DNA of 64,000 bases from assembly GCA_930971385.1 (NCBI GenBank), contig CAKNGB010000004.1, positions 1 to 64,000 on the forward strand, given 5' to 3'. Of this stretch, positions 47,301 to 52,483 are shown in pieces. The notes under the pieces were generated by a model that saw only the letters and a program-made list of their open reading frames with translations, did no database searches and was not told where the DNA came from. This DNA is from an uncultured Clostridia bacterium. GTDB lineage: Bacteria > Bacillota > Clostridia > Christensenellales > UBA1242. The translations under genes were made by a program, and so were the position numbers. Each line of letters begins with the position of its first letter. Positions within the stretch are counted from its first letter, which is position 1.

Positions 47301-47914
47301 TTTTAATCCTCACAAGAGAAGGCACAATTGATGTGACGGAAAATTACAACTATGACAGCAACATCCTAAGTTTTACAAGGGGATTTTTAAGTGAAAATGA
47401 CCTTGCAGGCTCGCTTATGATGACGGTTGAGTTTGAAAGACTCTATCACACAGCCTCACTCATGGAAGAAATTGGCAACGGCACAAATGAAAGTCCATAT
47501 GAAATTAACAGCGTTGAAGCTTTGACCTATTACATGGAAAAAATCAATAATGGCGAGCAAAACGCACAGGGCTTAAATTATGCTCACGCAAGTTATATCT
47601 TAACTGCCGACATCGACCTTGTGGATAAGTTCTGGACGCCAATTGGAACAGAGGAAAATCCATTCAACGGAACCTTCAACTTTAACGGACATTCAGTTTT
47701 AAACATCTATCATGCAGTGCCTTATAATCCAACATACTATAGCGGATTGTTTGGAGTGATTGGAAATGATGTGAATATCATTTTGAATGTTCAAAATTAT
47801 TGGTATATCTTTGTTATCATTGCAATCGTCATTGTGCTTATCATTCTTCTCATCATTCTTCTTGTTTACAACAAAAAGAAGAAAGAAAAACGAGAGGAAC
47901 TTGTGACAAAGTGA
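29330..47914 (+). CDS. Giant membrane-anchored surface protein with GLUG, InlB-type B-repeat and YDG/MBG modules
   Basis: The 6194-aa product has an N-terminal signal peptide (about 1-33), a GLUG-type beta-helix region (about 50-420, repeated G-G-L-V-G), a second GLUG-like module from about 475 (G-G-G-T-Q-D-N-P-Y, W-D-P-I-G), InlB B-repeat-like units near 1945-2130 (G-Y-S-F-V-E-W-N, L-Y-A-I-W) and 4690-4770 (A-G-Y-D-F-A-G-W), and a YDG/MBG array near 3285-4330 (K-V-Y-D-G-T and variants). A third GLUG-like module (near 6045) precedes a C-terminal membrane helix (about 6153-6180) and a basic tail; no LPXTG. These modules occur in large bacterial adhesins. ATG 29330 is preferred over GTG 29324 because GAGGTG is correctly spaced only for the ATG. 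The frame is unbroken for 18.6 kb. Confidence 0.88.
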   Translation: MKVKSLIFSFIILLGGVFGSLLVQAPVFLTDAATEDASVWDGNYDSSASDNDFYRSGTNYYIHSADGFSYFAYTVRNGTNYGNATIYLTTDINLGGRAWTPIGKSSTTSSSAIEFRGTFNGQGHTIFGLSITSGSGSAGLFSSVSGTINNLHLSSVNISANNCTSVGALVGQLANGGRITNCSVRGNVQATSATNVGGLVGSAIGATISNSVNHASVVGGINVGGLVGSTNNNVSISESFNEGTISSSYSQSSGTQNINVGGLVGSESSLTTSSYLNITNSYNAGSVVVRSINTNAGGILGYASTTSNRNYFKLQSVYNKGDFNLTSLSSGSTSPNVYVGGIVGFGANPTGTTITNGLIENAFNVGNVAQGANEYYIFSEIINYSSSQCSLENVYYDYDAILVEGGYDGEDYNYAIRTAHLDGKATNIDFVVNTLNFSSSIWAINNEFNDAYPYLINTIDIGLANGDNNTTSSSLWLGGGTQDNPYLIYTAEDLARVADRYNGKISGALSKDTNGITYFSLQNSLDLSSKAWDPIGINGYDFENAVFDGNNFTITGINCSLQVEYGEAVGLFGSIDNAIIRDVIVGEFRYIGQSSTSPDLATLVGEMNDSYVINCADFSDTGEYSIYSSTNSYIIYGKNNLSGTNVRANITSGNSTSRGYLVSINTDGGAYYDVCGAGGVYSVHKGVPEFIITGSTVYGTMFEEIGALDPNYIIDLPTDTLSDQSEQITSNTIVKEGYRINGFLISGTGVSFTEQTLCTSYLYNLVSNGIIAQWQEMPDVEYKIYYNPYERFYNSVNSSYYSGVTGQNGGNEEDKYISIEGAYNTFWSVAEFNRTLTDEIGEGELSREGYEVVGIWEEITTNSLDPNSPTFEYGGENIYESGGSTTGFFLNSSDNYFIEWEGVENYNITFTLLDAATKNDIDYLDRFTWEEAVESVVVSGTTRATTRYSRNDGNLNSDGVYNFSYNAGDVDKYGEEIYITITLRNGFMFDTYLDDLTANGFVNEDGGDINYIGSYGQMRKNRAVQLTNDFGQYYVVYTLSQFVGEGEFELCVRRTGNDFDLTVDKEVKFVLTMPTKPENPNYLEVLTSEGFVSVGTYNQAIGAAFSNNSLYFGLNMFDNYMIVTNNNFGFGDVTALERVGGESLYLTINENEYFIVRDVSTSSYYAYELSFDEATNVSTMSLYLVEGTESSGGLSAYALEQSISYGNYTFEFIDRLASISYDSDEQTSDTQSYYNINFLTNAEFGLVFSTEAEDVILTDYGGEPIDENGDGEFEVLVHAEDVDDAYQKIYYDFSRAKAGGNNFYSLDAYIGSAAGDDSNYINVSTANTTARFYVQLVDENGNQLLTDRELPSVYITNSNNVLVDAISNPVRVNTYAQNDFIEFTIVNTYDYQWAFRGNIGDEILFNELSETLEPGVNMYINIISTDDDGALDQYPEREEGIEPVHSYFEVISAQTGGNDRQNKTAYSFYLYYNYYGQAFALPSFDFMITFVVKEVEYGVMVETKFRQEDTPTSPLYDDDTHTSELKVDDESSQGTSIKLHSDNGFSLSTSAITNLENPNAYQGYNFYGFRLYDEEFDTYTYLTLGGTEFDTGSDTIADLAREYGGYLDDGEYNLSSATKTDGFMYFDADADRYMFRIQSIYTSKDVSYIATMDRYAIDHYNGWEEEGNPDYRYYYRTEALSNSLAEGSLVEGIYYYSNNPTNASGLIDDLVEGNNFVFEMQANGFSRYYRFVGVALMTRENYYGTQGNKGAEIFYQTFYAEDNGAVTIAQDLDGNDVMTFNAEALKEIFYNDIVELENQTIYLVPIIEQKTLLVNITSGIDLDVADIDGNQIPADETVQLKFYYNEQTNLEFNAEYLKQTTAPQAEYNRYYLVSDMDSVVLNEHFYDVIGYYANGWIVNDTTPIALTYHRIDRTYFTSDFAVSEDSENFGQYDYEITISRTWTANTYTINFNSADQGETGSSVYGVATGRTESVVATYGIGVILPENGFAITGYSFVEWNTQIDGEGDSYQPNEDVSNLRTGEEGDDEITLYAIWEAKEYNIRLVFNSGTYQGEEEHIISGITYNTAITGLSDIVPERNGFIFDGYFLPADNDVKLEYFRVSDGAILNTGISGFVDYTTGDYTEEEMASMGAITLYATWIYDGEADVSVENSFTTSYTGVQTNVPLSYFNFQGTNITIGEELTCIYDDVEVSMEFANNDDVSYSNNNFILQNINVGNYSINGTITLTDSSERYSNGRLQVLYFTLNFEITVADLSLAPRDDYSLQLANIKYLVGEIENSETVASYQSFGTFEALANSVKANDESTIDLTYDQIYEYQFMKYFLLLNSTAGEFNEIRNWNYEDYLTYFDNTTYYGQDENVEDLEGVRQERKEVMANSLMLFSYDILNQTSEYTLFSSEGGTYVYSPAQFEMSSTTSQTVNSDVSISSIATIAPYNMTPNNSYEVRAYIEGNTSGILNNYSILVDTSGRNYITLGYAYMLVDVLKISNRSGVDSTFFNVNAETVSVDWTAPDEEEYIFSDYLDYYYYQTDSNLYVHLEITTSNTGNADVDTLFNFYDSDNYLIVNNARVINRTAIPYSVSANYNVILDESFNFTIYNINDTSRISLDSSFLTKDEDGFIMNLDLPEELTEELFVVTGITYSLDGASTLTISNENGLDNGRYFSEDGGTLLLILENNNSANPVIYSGGAVTGINISVSSAYLNEYTRIIGFGQEEIYEFTGEGTVGSDFVINTEELEYEEGVLTELTFYATYSDLVYVEYDMNLPIDDGRVYSYLQLGVDTADDVLMVTADYLELSRLMFVESSGNEISYEQIFTGSNGEYVGYTSNIFAPIMFKAYWRIGEISVNNLGLTFTESVGALNEVYATEVGQLYDDENEMFTYSYEIIFNNGVVARSDSFYTLVLELENGGSLLDNGTYTIRITVKIKDEYAGILDEGSGTSITNEEISFVVDLKPIRIIGATLEGETPITYDGADHILEIGVNLTYEIYNSETGEYETQTNLYGYGQTGGFEIQITNNSLPVTSLINAGTYEIVFAIDENFYENNGTNLTFEYVIDKYNLDLSAYEIALSKKFNAQDGNLTFNLYAVEQITLNLNREQGEDIGEYDLFLTSFTSLNNNNFTVSFDDVMLYDGETDFEENLTSTVVGSFTITASDVLRLSWTATEENPQNLEVEYDVNGYTAHLDSNGNLVILAGAETAKTIALSLYDVSEGSEITREEILNIIRPLLSAIQISFYNSEPISTAINSALYTFLATSENNEINNYYTDVAFATDYSMQIVGQEIDVSTFNFDKVYDGTDVLYLDTLGNRIEDLETYSGVYITATYSDYHARNNMTVRLMLSATEGNNYGNYALSESLTTGSILKRDATLTFTMDSTYTYGELNSSMLSNVNLSGDTFGISVTDSDENLTSIFEISSYNLVLGLTNANGVNMNPQGYFYASEANYTLSIGSSTFDDFNFTAVNLPSFTITPYEYNIQIPESYIVISVLDEVASYYPETRTYTETGDTFEVQYVPVGAVQGVRGLYDLTLNSTTYANGNITVNINEDNNGFEISRETNAIYLEIQDTLILTQKYTGSAYSLQVTLEDFTLQIEAGENQLSSEIRFFSVSGENTKVYLEESALSDITSLNIFYSENQTSFENAGAYKLSLSSQSENYPTITLADNYYFTINPKGIDLQGMTFTKVYDGTNTLTITEFDGKVSGDDVELIGVFAGVNANENLNITFYLSGQDAINYVLVNDTFTGSILQADATIALSETSYQYGYINANSELEFVVTAENGITVSSTQYTVSNVQISNASYSTSNNLNVNTYQVSLQVESTNYNITIANGDTLELNIIPYKLDFLFTTDGLYMTTYSSDESRLNQFERNYGTPFGDTIMMRYTREVGSIVGYYHITDGEVVDNRNYTVSSVSDTSPNGAYRIVASTGRLYLLASELDEITSSNLDEGRILSMTYDGITYDQIEFVNNQEEETYLLRLTSSQNLGASREFAVNIYGYDETSLSYQKLGIYDSSITAQFRFENMSGALNVGDYMLYVDSYNCDNFDIVFGKNNTVSPFVARVNPIELYFGSTTISKVFDNKEAILSYVNASDVLNGILVGDEMSLTITFYDEEDNVAIYAGDNYRIEAVGNNSNYHINLTTSLGTQVVGQITKAPLDVYVESVSAIYGNSYNLNTFYFDLGEITDYDTSRISFSLSVASPNNSTSGHLEVGEYMLNYEFTSNDFEINSFISDGTANAQLLATLTITARTLSIAQTDTSLNEIFTKAYDGNVDIEITDGSQVMFGLSNLVAGDNVEVSSASFEDAMIGTGKNVNFVLGGDDALNYVVTPYRYGTILAVTVNLTFDYGERDGETIVSDVELAGRELISTLNYPFTSSRNLTSNSQDALTSTTNNFPISLSGREGSTFSHWSMNFSVTDGTDEYNFLQSAITSANMNASYNAGVYEVTVGNDSKTVSFLTYLFENDTNNYLGYYYASPENADGINIEFVANWTGDTYNINVQLQDENGTYSTSFASVQVDDDNMTTASYTSTRDYGARVEITVSLNDYANIIGFFNSTTGEEYFNGDEENNVQIEIGEDTATFVINSLQDHLYLAIKFSYDDVSITLDLTDYTGDITVSGDFIETTNNLYVWNTTYDQISAMTASGLDVIEYLGFEVSAFTFNNADQVSSIDFDTTLLSNYILRNDITGAYEILITPEFIGEEVTVILDYNHDEAQNKEILVRYQSTLDSSHDWEETPIRAGYDFAGWFSDGVRYEGVTVLNTTETLTLVAEWTIQRNTVSLTLDEHITFANSNFTYREDNGTYIFESLTFGENLEFELTLSDGYEIDTISYRTENENGDVAYGENGQTVSVSYSVPAPPAVFITATSAPLSNTITFSGEHFQVSAETANGEEITVTENSFDVASDVDVVVEITMETGYNFINLTSTSDISFTYNENNGAVTVEISGITSDVTFTVQSEARLNTVSIIFDDNEVIDTVVISGVETENYSTQIRTGETLDVYVLYIAGYRMDNADSAEFTTSFEAVSDGNNAYFGYFHIQVSSIATDGEVVVSSTRESYTITVETIVYDENMEIVTGTDNTATVNGSASASALFNTSVTLSATAGTQGDYSFAGWSRDGQNIFSNENPHNYVVMSNETIYAVFSTREFTINLVAYDVYTLNDGTGVEEIYQPITSAEFYLDDTLTPITSMTLFYGASTTIYLRVPDGYTYSGFGFINRDGSYNYILRDNSTEQMIEIEVSSADFDASSILQTMFVALTSNEVNINITSYIDFDGYHELDTEVGNITLVGENGETVNQFGYVGGTRVHYDANSFDQTTGQANSVRDFTVISYTGHDVYLKIMAEKSGYYFSSLVIDSTNVSVVRVSEVTENGGTYYIYHLFNIIGYGADVNIDVLFKPNKYILDLTFNNENGTKVDGGDFFLNKSDEMIRKVWSDGSNFSEMKVTSFADSYFSITAYVKLGFMLDEYNLSLTYDEDVLTISNIEVARLDFTDSGYRYVIHFDVEVITASTTLSINLTSQTYSVLLVDEDLNGEIIARIDNVRYHTPIDLTIANANNIHTDVLEFNATQLNVVQAKQDYYFGGYYTYDNGRGYQYINSEGNALVNFLETGYIFDEKTGTYIMSENAYEEENGNIVISLYLYWVYLKTQITFEIIPDVQINATAQDMIEGVDDYNSWFNEDMPLYIEVAFDTDITIVAPEISGYRFYKFVIQQRDVNNNALTDVESFSESVPWSTNAYDRIISMNIQIYYFARVDVQIYGGNVEVAISQDVQDARAQSLNAEGFVDTTMNFTLSAQNYDGYTIRYWQNLSTGERYTSVSSITTQIIARTTFLLYVQGQQVTLMFNEYDATNGRIMMMQINSPTGTQEMRTLGAYVNDSFVKLLNTTNVAVGDRVTFMMEIDYGYVVDWNIENVTLTNITTNYYYFEMEITQDMANSRIQVIPTFSGNSVAFYVSLEFADKDIIYNANDTNNATFAGYTVYNGLQTNVVESGLNSDISISIISYSRYDVYRILILTREGTIDVTENYNYDSNILSFTRGFLSENDLAGSLMMTVEFERLYHTASLMEEIGNGTNESPYEINSVEALTYYMEKINNGEQNAQGLNYAHASYILTADIDLVDKFWTPIGTEENPFNGTFNFNGHSVLNIYHAVPYNPTYYSGLFGVIGNDVNIILNVQNYWYIFVIIAIVIVLIILLIILLVYNKKKKEKREELVTK

Positions 47915-47945
47915 AAGAAATATAATAATTCTCAAACATTCTAAA

Positions 47946-47993
47946 TATAATAAAACAAGGAGAAAACATGAAAATTTTCCTTGTTTTATTTTT
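47946..47993 (+). terminator. Terminator-like hairpin containing the uppP start
   Basis: 47951-47961 pairs without a break with 47978-47988, and after a bulged G62 three more pairs follow; five T come next. The arm includes the uppP Shine-Dalgarno bases and the loop holds its ATG (47968). A TATAAT at 47946-47951 could start a transcript at about 47958, inside the 5' arm; no good -35 goes with it. Confidence 0.6.
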
Positions 47994-48729
47994 AATGGGG
48001 CTGGTGCAAGGCTTGACCGAATTTTTGCCAGTTTCGTCCAGCGGACATTTGGTGCTTCTGTCGGAAATCTTTGGCGTGGAAGAAAGTTTATTTATAAGCA
48101 TTCTTCTTCATGTTGCCACACTTCTTTCCATTGTGGTTGTTTTTTGGAAGGATATTTGGGAACTTGTTAAACATCCACTTTCAGAAAAAGCCATGAAACT
48201 TGTTGTTGCCACCATTCCAACTTGCATAATTGTGCTGTTTTTAATGCCTATTGTTAAATCGTCGTTTGGCGGAGCATTTTTGCCATATTGTTTTTTAATA
48301 ACTGCTGTTCTTTTGTTTGCGACAGAACTTTTAACAAAAAACAAGCAAACGGAAGGCGTTGGGTATAAGCAAGCGCTCATCATGGGAATTGCACAGGGTT
48401 TTGCTGTTTTTCCAGGCATCTCGCGCTCAGGTTCCACCATTTGTGCAGGGCTTCTTGCAGGTGCAGATAAAAAAGAAAGTGCCAAGTTTTCCTTTTTGAT
48501 GAGTGTGCCAATCATTTTGCTTTCGCTTATTATGGAAATTTATGAAGTTTGCACAGGCGCGATAACCATAAATTATCCTGTTTTTGCCATAATAATAGCC
48601 TTTGTTGTTGCTTTTTTAAGTGGTATTTTTGCCATAAAATTCATGATGAAACTGACCGAAAAAGGTGGACTGAAGTGGTTTTCCATTTATCTTCTTTGTT
48701 TAGGCATTGCCACTTTCTTTTTAATTTAA
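47968..48729 (+). CDS. uppP: Undecaprenyl-diphosphate phosphatase (UppP/BacA)
   Basis: The 253-aa polytopic membrane protein has both family signatures: G-L-T-E-F-L-P-V-S-S-S-G-H near 15-27 and P-G-I-S-R-S-G-S-T near 150. UppP dephosphorylates undecaprenyl diphosphate to recycle the lipid carrier for peptidoglycan and other wall polymers, and confers bacitracin tolerance. AAGGAG is five bases from the ATG, but both are drawn into a hairpin that also looks like the terminator of the upstream giant gene. Its first hydrophobic codons (Ile-Phe-Leu-Val-Leu-Phe-Leu) supply the 3' arm and T-tract. Confidence 0.95.
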   Translation: MKIFLVLFLMGLVQGLTEFLPVSSSGHLVLLSEIFGVEESLFISILLHVATLLSIVVVFWKDIWELVKHPLSEKAMKLVVATIPTCIIVLFLMPIVKSSFGGAFLPYCFLITAVLLFATELLTKNKQTEGVGYKQALIMGIAQGFAVFPGISRSGSTICAGLLAGADKKESAKFSFLMSVPIILLSLIMEIYEVCTGAITINYPVFAIIIAFVVAFLSGIFAIKFMMKLTEKGGLKWFSIYLLCLGIATFFLI

Positions 48730-48793
48730 GTCTTTCTTGAAATGCGTGCATAAATTTTTTTGGACAACGATATATTGTTAAAAAGGGAGAAAA

Positions 48794-51439
48794 ATGGAGT
48801 TCTATAAATTTTCGGCTGATGAGTGTTTAAAAAAGTTCTCGTCCAGTATGTTTGGACTTTCAAACAACGAGGTTCAAGTAAGGCTTAAAGACAGCCAAAG
48901 CCTTTTAATTTCCAAGCAGAAAAAAAGCAATCTTTTCCTTAAATTTTTGGCTCAACTCAAAGAACTTATGGTGCTTATTCTTCTTTTTTCTTCGCTCATT
49001 TCCATAATCATTGGCGCGATTGAAGGCTCTTCCAGTGAAATTGTGGACGGAGTTATCATTCTTGGCATTGTTGTTATGAATGCCATTTTCGGCGTGGTGC
49101 AGGAACATAAAACAGAAAAGGCAATTGAAAGTTTAAAGAAAATGACGGAAGCCGAAACGCTGGTCCTTCGAGATGGCAAGGTGGAAAAAATTCCAAGTAG
49201 CCAGTTGGTGCATGGCGATATTGTTGTTTTGGAAGCAGGAGCAATTGTGCCTGCTGATGTCAGAATTTTGGAAAGCACAAATTTAAAAGTTAATGAATCA
49301 ACCCTTACGGGCGAAAGTAACGCGGTTTCCAAAAGTGCAGAGGTTGTCTATCACGAAAATAAGGCGATTGCCGACAGAAAAAACATGGCGTATTGCGGAA
49401 GTGTGGTGGAAAATGGACACGCGAAGGGCTTGGTGGTGGCGATAGGAAAAGAAAGCGAGTTCGGTAAAATTGCGGAAAGTTTAAAGGAAACTAAGAAAGA
49501 ACTGACGCCTCTTCAAAAAAACATTCAATCGGTTGGTAAAATTCTCACATACCTTATTCTTTTAATTGCCACAGTCACTTTCATATTAGAGGTTATTGCA
49601 AGACCAAATGAAATTTTAAACGCCTTTTTAACCGCGGTGGCAATTTCGGTTGCTGCCATTCCAGAAAGTATGCCAGCCGTTATCACAATCATCATGAGTT
49701 TAGGAATCGCGCAACTTAGCAAGCAGAAAGCAATTGTGAAGAAAATGCACGCGGTGGAAACGCTTGGGTGTTGCGATGTTATTTGCTCCGACAAGACTGG
49801 AACAATCACACAAAACAAGATGACAGTTAAAGAAATTTATGCAAATTTTGAGGAAAACTCGGAATTTTTCAACTTGCTTCTTCACGATATGGCGCTTTGC
49901 AACAATGGGCAAATGGGGAAGGAGGGCTATATTGGCGAATCCACCGAGGTCGCGCTTTTAAACTACGCCAAACTTAGAGGCGTGAAAATGGAGAAGTTAG
50001 ATTTTCCACGCATTTATGAAAATCCTTTCACCTCCGACAGAAAGATGATGTCCACGCAAAACATTTTTAATGGAAAAAAAGTGCTTTTTGTTAAAGGCGC
50101 GCTTGACAGGGTGTTAGGCAGATGTTCAACAATTGCCACTTGTGACCAAGTTGTGCCAATAACAGAGGTTGAACGAAAAAAGATAATGAAAATGAACGCA
50201 GATATGTGCAAAAATGCCTTACGCGTTTTGGCGTTTGCCTATAAGGAAGGCGAAAGCACCGAGGAAGAAAATTTAACTTTTCTTGGCATTTGTGGAATGC
50301 AAGACCCCCCTCGTCCAGAAATCACGTTGGCGGTGGAAAAGTGCCGTGGTGCTGGAATGCGTGCTGTGATGATAACCGGCGACTATAAAGACACCGCTTT
50401 TGCCATTGCAAAGCAAATTGGAATTGTTAAAAATGAAAGCGAAGTTATGTCTGGTGAAGAGATTGATAAATGTTCTGATGAGGAATTTTCTAAAGTTGTG
50501 GAAAGGATAAGCGTTTTTGCTCGTGTTTCGCCAGCACACAAAGTTAGAATTGTGGAAGCGCTTAAAAAGAATGGACATAATGTGGCAATGACTGGCGACG
50601 GCGTCAACGATGCTCCAAGCATGAAAAAAGCAAGCATAGGCATTGGCATGGGCAAAAGTGGCACCGATGTCACAAAAGAAGTGGCAGATTTAATCATCAC
50701 TGACGACAATTTTGCCACTATTGTTGTGGCTGTGGAGCAGGGCAGAAAGATATACAGCAACATTCAAAAAACCGTCAAATTTCTTTTCTCTGCCAATATG
50801 GCGGAAATTCTTGCTCTCTTTTTCATAACCATCCTCTTTCCAAACCACACCTTTCTTTTGCCAGTGCAAATACTGTTTATAAATCTCATCACCGACTCGC
50901 TTCCAGCCATAGCGCTTGGCGTTGAGAAAGTGGAAAGCGGTGTGATGAAGGAAAAACCGCGAAGTCAAAAAAGTGGCTTGTTTTCAAACGGCGTGGGTGT
51001 CAGCATAGTTGTGCTTGGCATGATTCAAACCTTGCTCACTCTTGGCGCCTACATTTTTGGCTTGTTTATGTATAACGAAAGTGTGGCAATGACCATGGCG
51101 TTCTACACTTTAAACCTCATACAACTATTCTATATGTTCACCGCACGCACAAAAGAGTGTTGCTTTAAATCTAATCCATTTAAAAACAAATTTTTCTCTC
51201 TTGCACTTGGTGCTGGGCTTGGGCTTCTAGTTCTCATTGCAACAACTGGCTTTAAAGACTTACTAAAACTTTCCTCGCTTGATGCGTCTTGTTGGATAAT
51301 CGTTCTTCTTTTATCAATTTCAATTATCTTTATTGGTGAAATATATAAAGTTGTTGAACGCAAAATAAATTTGAAAAAAGAGAATAAAAACACTTTAAAA
51401 ATCAAGAAAAATCGGAAAAAAGCAATAAAAATTTCCTAA
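48794..51439 (+). CDS. Calcium-type P-type ATPase (P2A/P2B)
   Basis: The 881-aa product has the full P-type layout: cation ATPase N-terminus, T-G-E-S (172-175), membrane helix 4 with V-A-A-I-P-E-S-M-P, phosphorylation motif C-S-D-K-T-G-T-I-T (Asp333), T-G-D-G-V-N-D-A-P and helix 6 N-L-I-T-D-S-L-P-A. The Asn, Thr and Asp in helix 6 match calcium-binding positions of SERCA-type pumps, so Ca2+ export is the likely role; Mn2+ is an alternative. The P-E-G-L-P consensus is P-E-S-M-P here. AAAGGGAG precedes the ATG. It ends in a strong terminator. Confidence 0.93.
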   Translation: MEFYKFSADECLKKFSSSMFGLSNNEVQVRLKDSQSLLISKQKKSNLFLKFLAQLKELMVLILLFSSLISIIIGAIEGSSSEIVDGVIILGIVVMNAIFGVVQEHKTEKAIESLKKMTEAETLVLRDGKVEKIPSSQLVHGDIVVLEAGAIVPADVRILESTNLKVNESTLTGESNAVSKSAEVVYHENKAIADRKNMAYCGSVVENGHAKGLVVAIGKESEFGKIAESLKETKKELTPLQKNIQSVGKILTYLILLIATVTFILEVIARPNEILNAFLTAVAISVAAIPESMPAVITIIMSLGIAQLSKQKAIVKKMHAVETLGCCDVICSDKTGTITQNKMTVKEIYANFEENSEFFNLLLHDMALCNNGQMGKEGYIGESTEVALLNYAKLRGVKMEKLDFPRIYENPFTSDRKMMSTQNIFNGKKVLFVKGALDRVLGRCSTIATCDQVVPITEVERKKIMKMNADMCKNALRVLAFAYKEGESTEEENLTFLGICGMQDPPRPEITLAVEKCRGAGMRAVMITGDYKDTAFAIAKQIGIVKNESEVMSGEEIDKCSDEEFSKVVERISVFARVSPAHKVRIVEALKKNGHNVAMTGDGVNDAPSMKKASIGIGMGKSGTDVTKEVADLIITDDNFATIVVAVEQGRKIYSNIQKTVKFLFSANMAEILALFFITILFPNHTFLLPVQILFINLITDSLPAIALGVEKVESGVMKEKPRSQKSGLFSNGVGVSIVVLGMIQTLLTLGAYIFGLFMYNESVAMTMAFYTLNLIQLFYMFTARTKECCFKSNPFKNKFFSLALGAGLGLLVLIATTGFKDLLKLSSLDASCWIIVLLLSISIIFIGEIYKVVERKINLKKENKNTLKIKKNRKKAIKIS

Positions 51440-51453
51440 AAGTAAAAAATTTT

Positions 51454-51497
51454 AATAAGGATGTTTCAAAAAATGTGTAAACATCTTTATTTTTTTA
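51454..51497 (+). terminator. Rho-independent terminator of the P-type ATPase gene
   Basis: AATAAGGATGTTT (51454-51466) pairs with AAACATCTTTATT (51479-51491) with one G-T pair across a 12-base loop and ends in T. Confidence 0.8.
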
Positions 51498-51503
51498 AAA
51501 CAA

Positions 51504-51532
51504 TTTACATTTCCTTAAAAGTGTGATAAAAT
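51504..51532 (+). promoter_or_regulatory. Promoter of holB predicting a leaderless mRNA
   Basis: TTTACA (51504-51509), 17 bases, TAAAAT (51527-51532) with TGA before it, and the holB ATG only six bases further at 51539. No ribosome binding site can fit. Confidence 0.75.
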
Positions 51533-51538
51533 ATATTC

Positions 51539-52483
51539 ATGGAAATTGCCGAGATAATTAAAAACCAAAATTTCTTTAAAAAATTGGAAGAGAAACCTCT
51601 TTCAAATTCTCTTCTTTTTTATTGCGAGGATGACAAAACAAGCGAAGTGACCTTGATTTTAACAGCGCTCATGTTGAACTATAAGACCTATGCTCTTATG
51701 AATGAAAACAGCGCGGAATATAAGCGAGTGTTAAACGGCGCTGACCTAGACATTAAAATCTATCCAAAAAACAAAGAGAAACTTCTTGTTTCCGATTCCA
51801 ACGAAATTGTGGACGAAGTTTTCATTAAGCCAACAAATAAGGAAAACAAAGTGTTCTTAATTGAAAATATTGACTTATCCACCACAGAGGCACAAAACAA
51901 ACTTTTGAAGGTTTTGGAAGAACCGCCAAAGAATGTTTACTTTTTAATAAGCGCAAAACAAGCCGACCGTGTGCTTCCAACCATAAAATCTAGGTGCGAC
52001 AAAATCACAATCGAAAAACTTCCGCTCAGCGAGATTGAAAAGGTTTGTAAAAATCCACTTGCTTGTATGTTGTGTGAGGGGTATATTGGCAAGGCGGAGG
52101 AACTCAGCAAAAATTCCAATTTAAACGAAATTGTTGATTTTGCTGTCAGCCTTGTTTGCGATTTAAAAAACAGTTCGCAGGTTTTAAGATTTTCCAAGCG
52201 CTTTCAAGAATTTAAAGGAGATATTGATTTGATTTTGAAAATCTATTCTTTTTGTCTTGAAGATATGCTCAAAATTAAAACTGAAATTAAGGATTACTGC
52301 TTAATGAAGATGTTTTTGCCAAAAATCGAGTCGGTCGAAAGCGAGTTTTCGGTGCAAGCAATTTGTGAAATTCTTAATTTAATCACATTTTTCAGAAAAA
52401 AATTGGAATTTAATGCCAATTTGCCAGTGGCAATCGACAATTTATTACTAAAAATTTTGGAGGTTAAATATATATGCAAATAG
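51539..52483 (+). CDS. holB: DNA polymerase III delta' subunit
   Basis: The 314-aa product shows the clamp-loader signature I-E-N-I-D-L-S-T-T-E-A-Q-N-K-L-L-K-V-L-E-E-P-P near 105-127 and the S-R-C motif near 155. The N-terminal nucleotide-binding loop is not recognisable, so it is probably a non-ATP-binding subunit. It loads the sliding clamp with the other DnaX-complex subunits. It heads a holB-yaaT-trmN6 operon in the same order as in Bacillus. The ATG is predicted to be the first base of the mRNA. It overlaps yaaT by ten bases. Confidence 0.9.
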   Translation: MEIAEIIKNQNFFKKLEEKPLSNSLLFYCEDDKTSEVTLILTALMLNYKTYALMNENSAEYKRVLNGADLDIKIYPKNKEKLLVSDSNEIVDEVFIKPTNKENKVFLIENIDLSTTEAQNKLLKVLEEPPKNVYFLISAKQADRVLPTIKSRCDKITIEKLPLSEIEKVCKNPLACMLCEGYIGKAEELSKNSNLNEIVDFAVSLVCDLKNSSQVLRFSKRFQEFKGDIDLILKIYSFCLEDMLKIKTEIKDYCLMKMFLPKIESVESEFSVQAICEILNLITFFRKKLEFNANLPVAIDNLLLKILEVKYICK

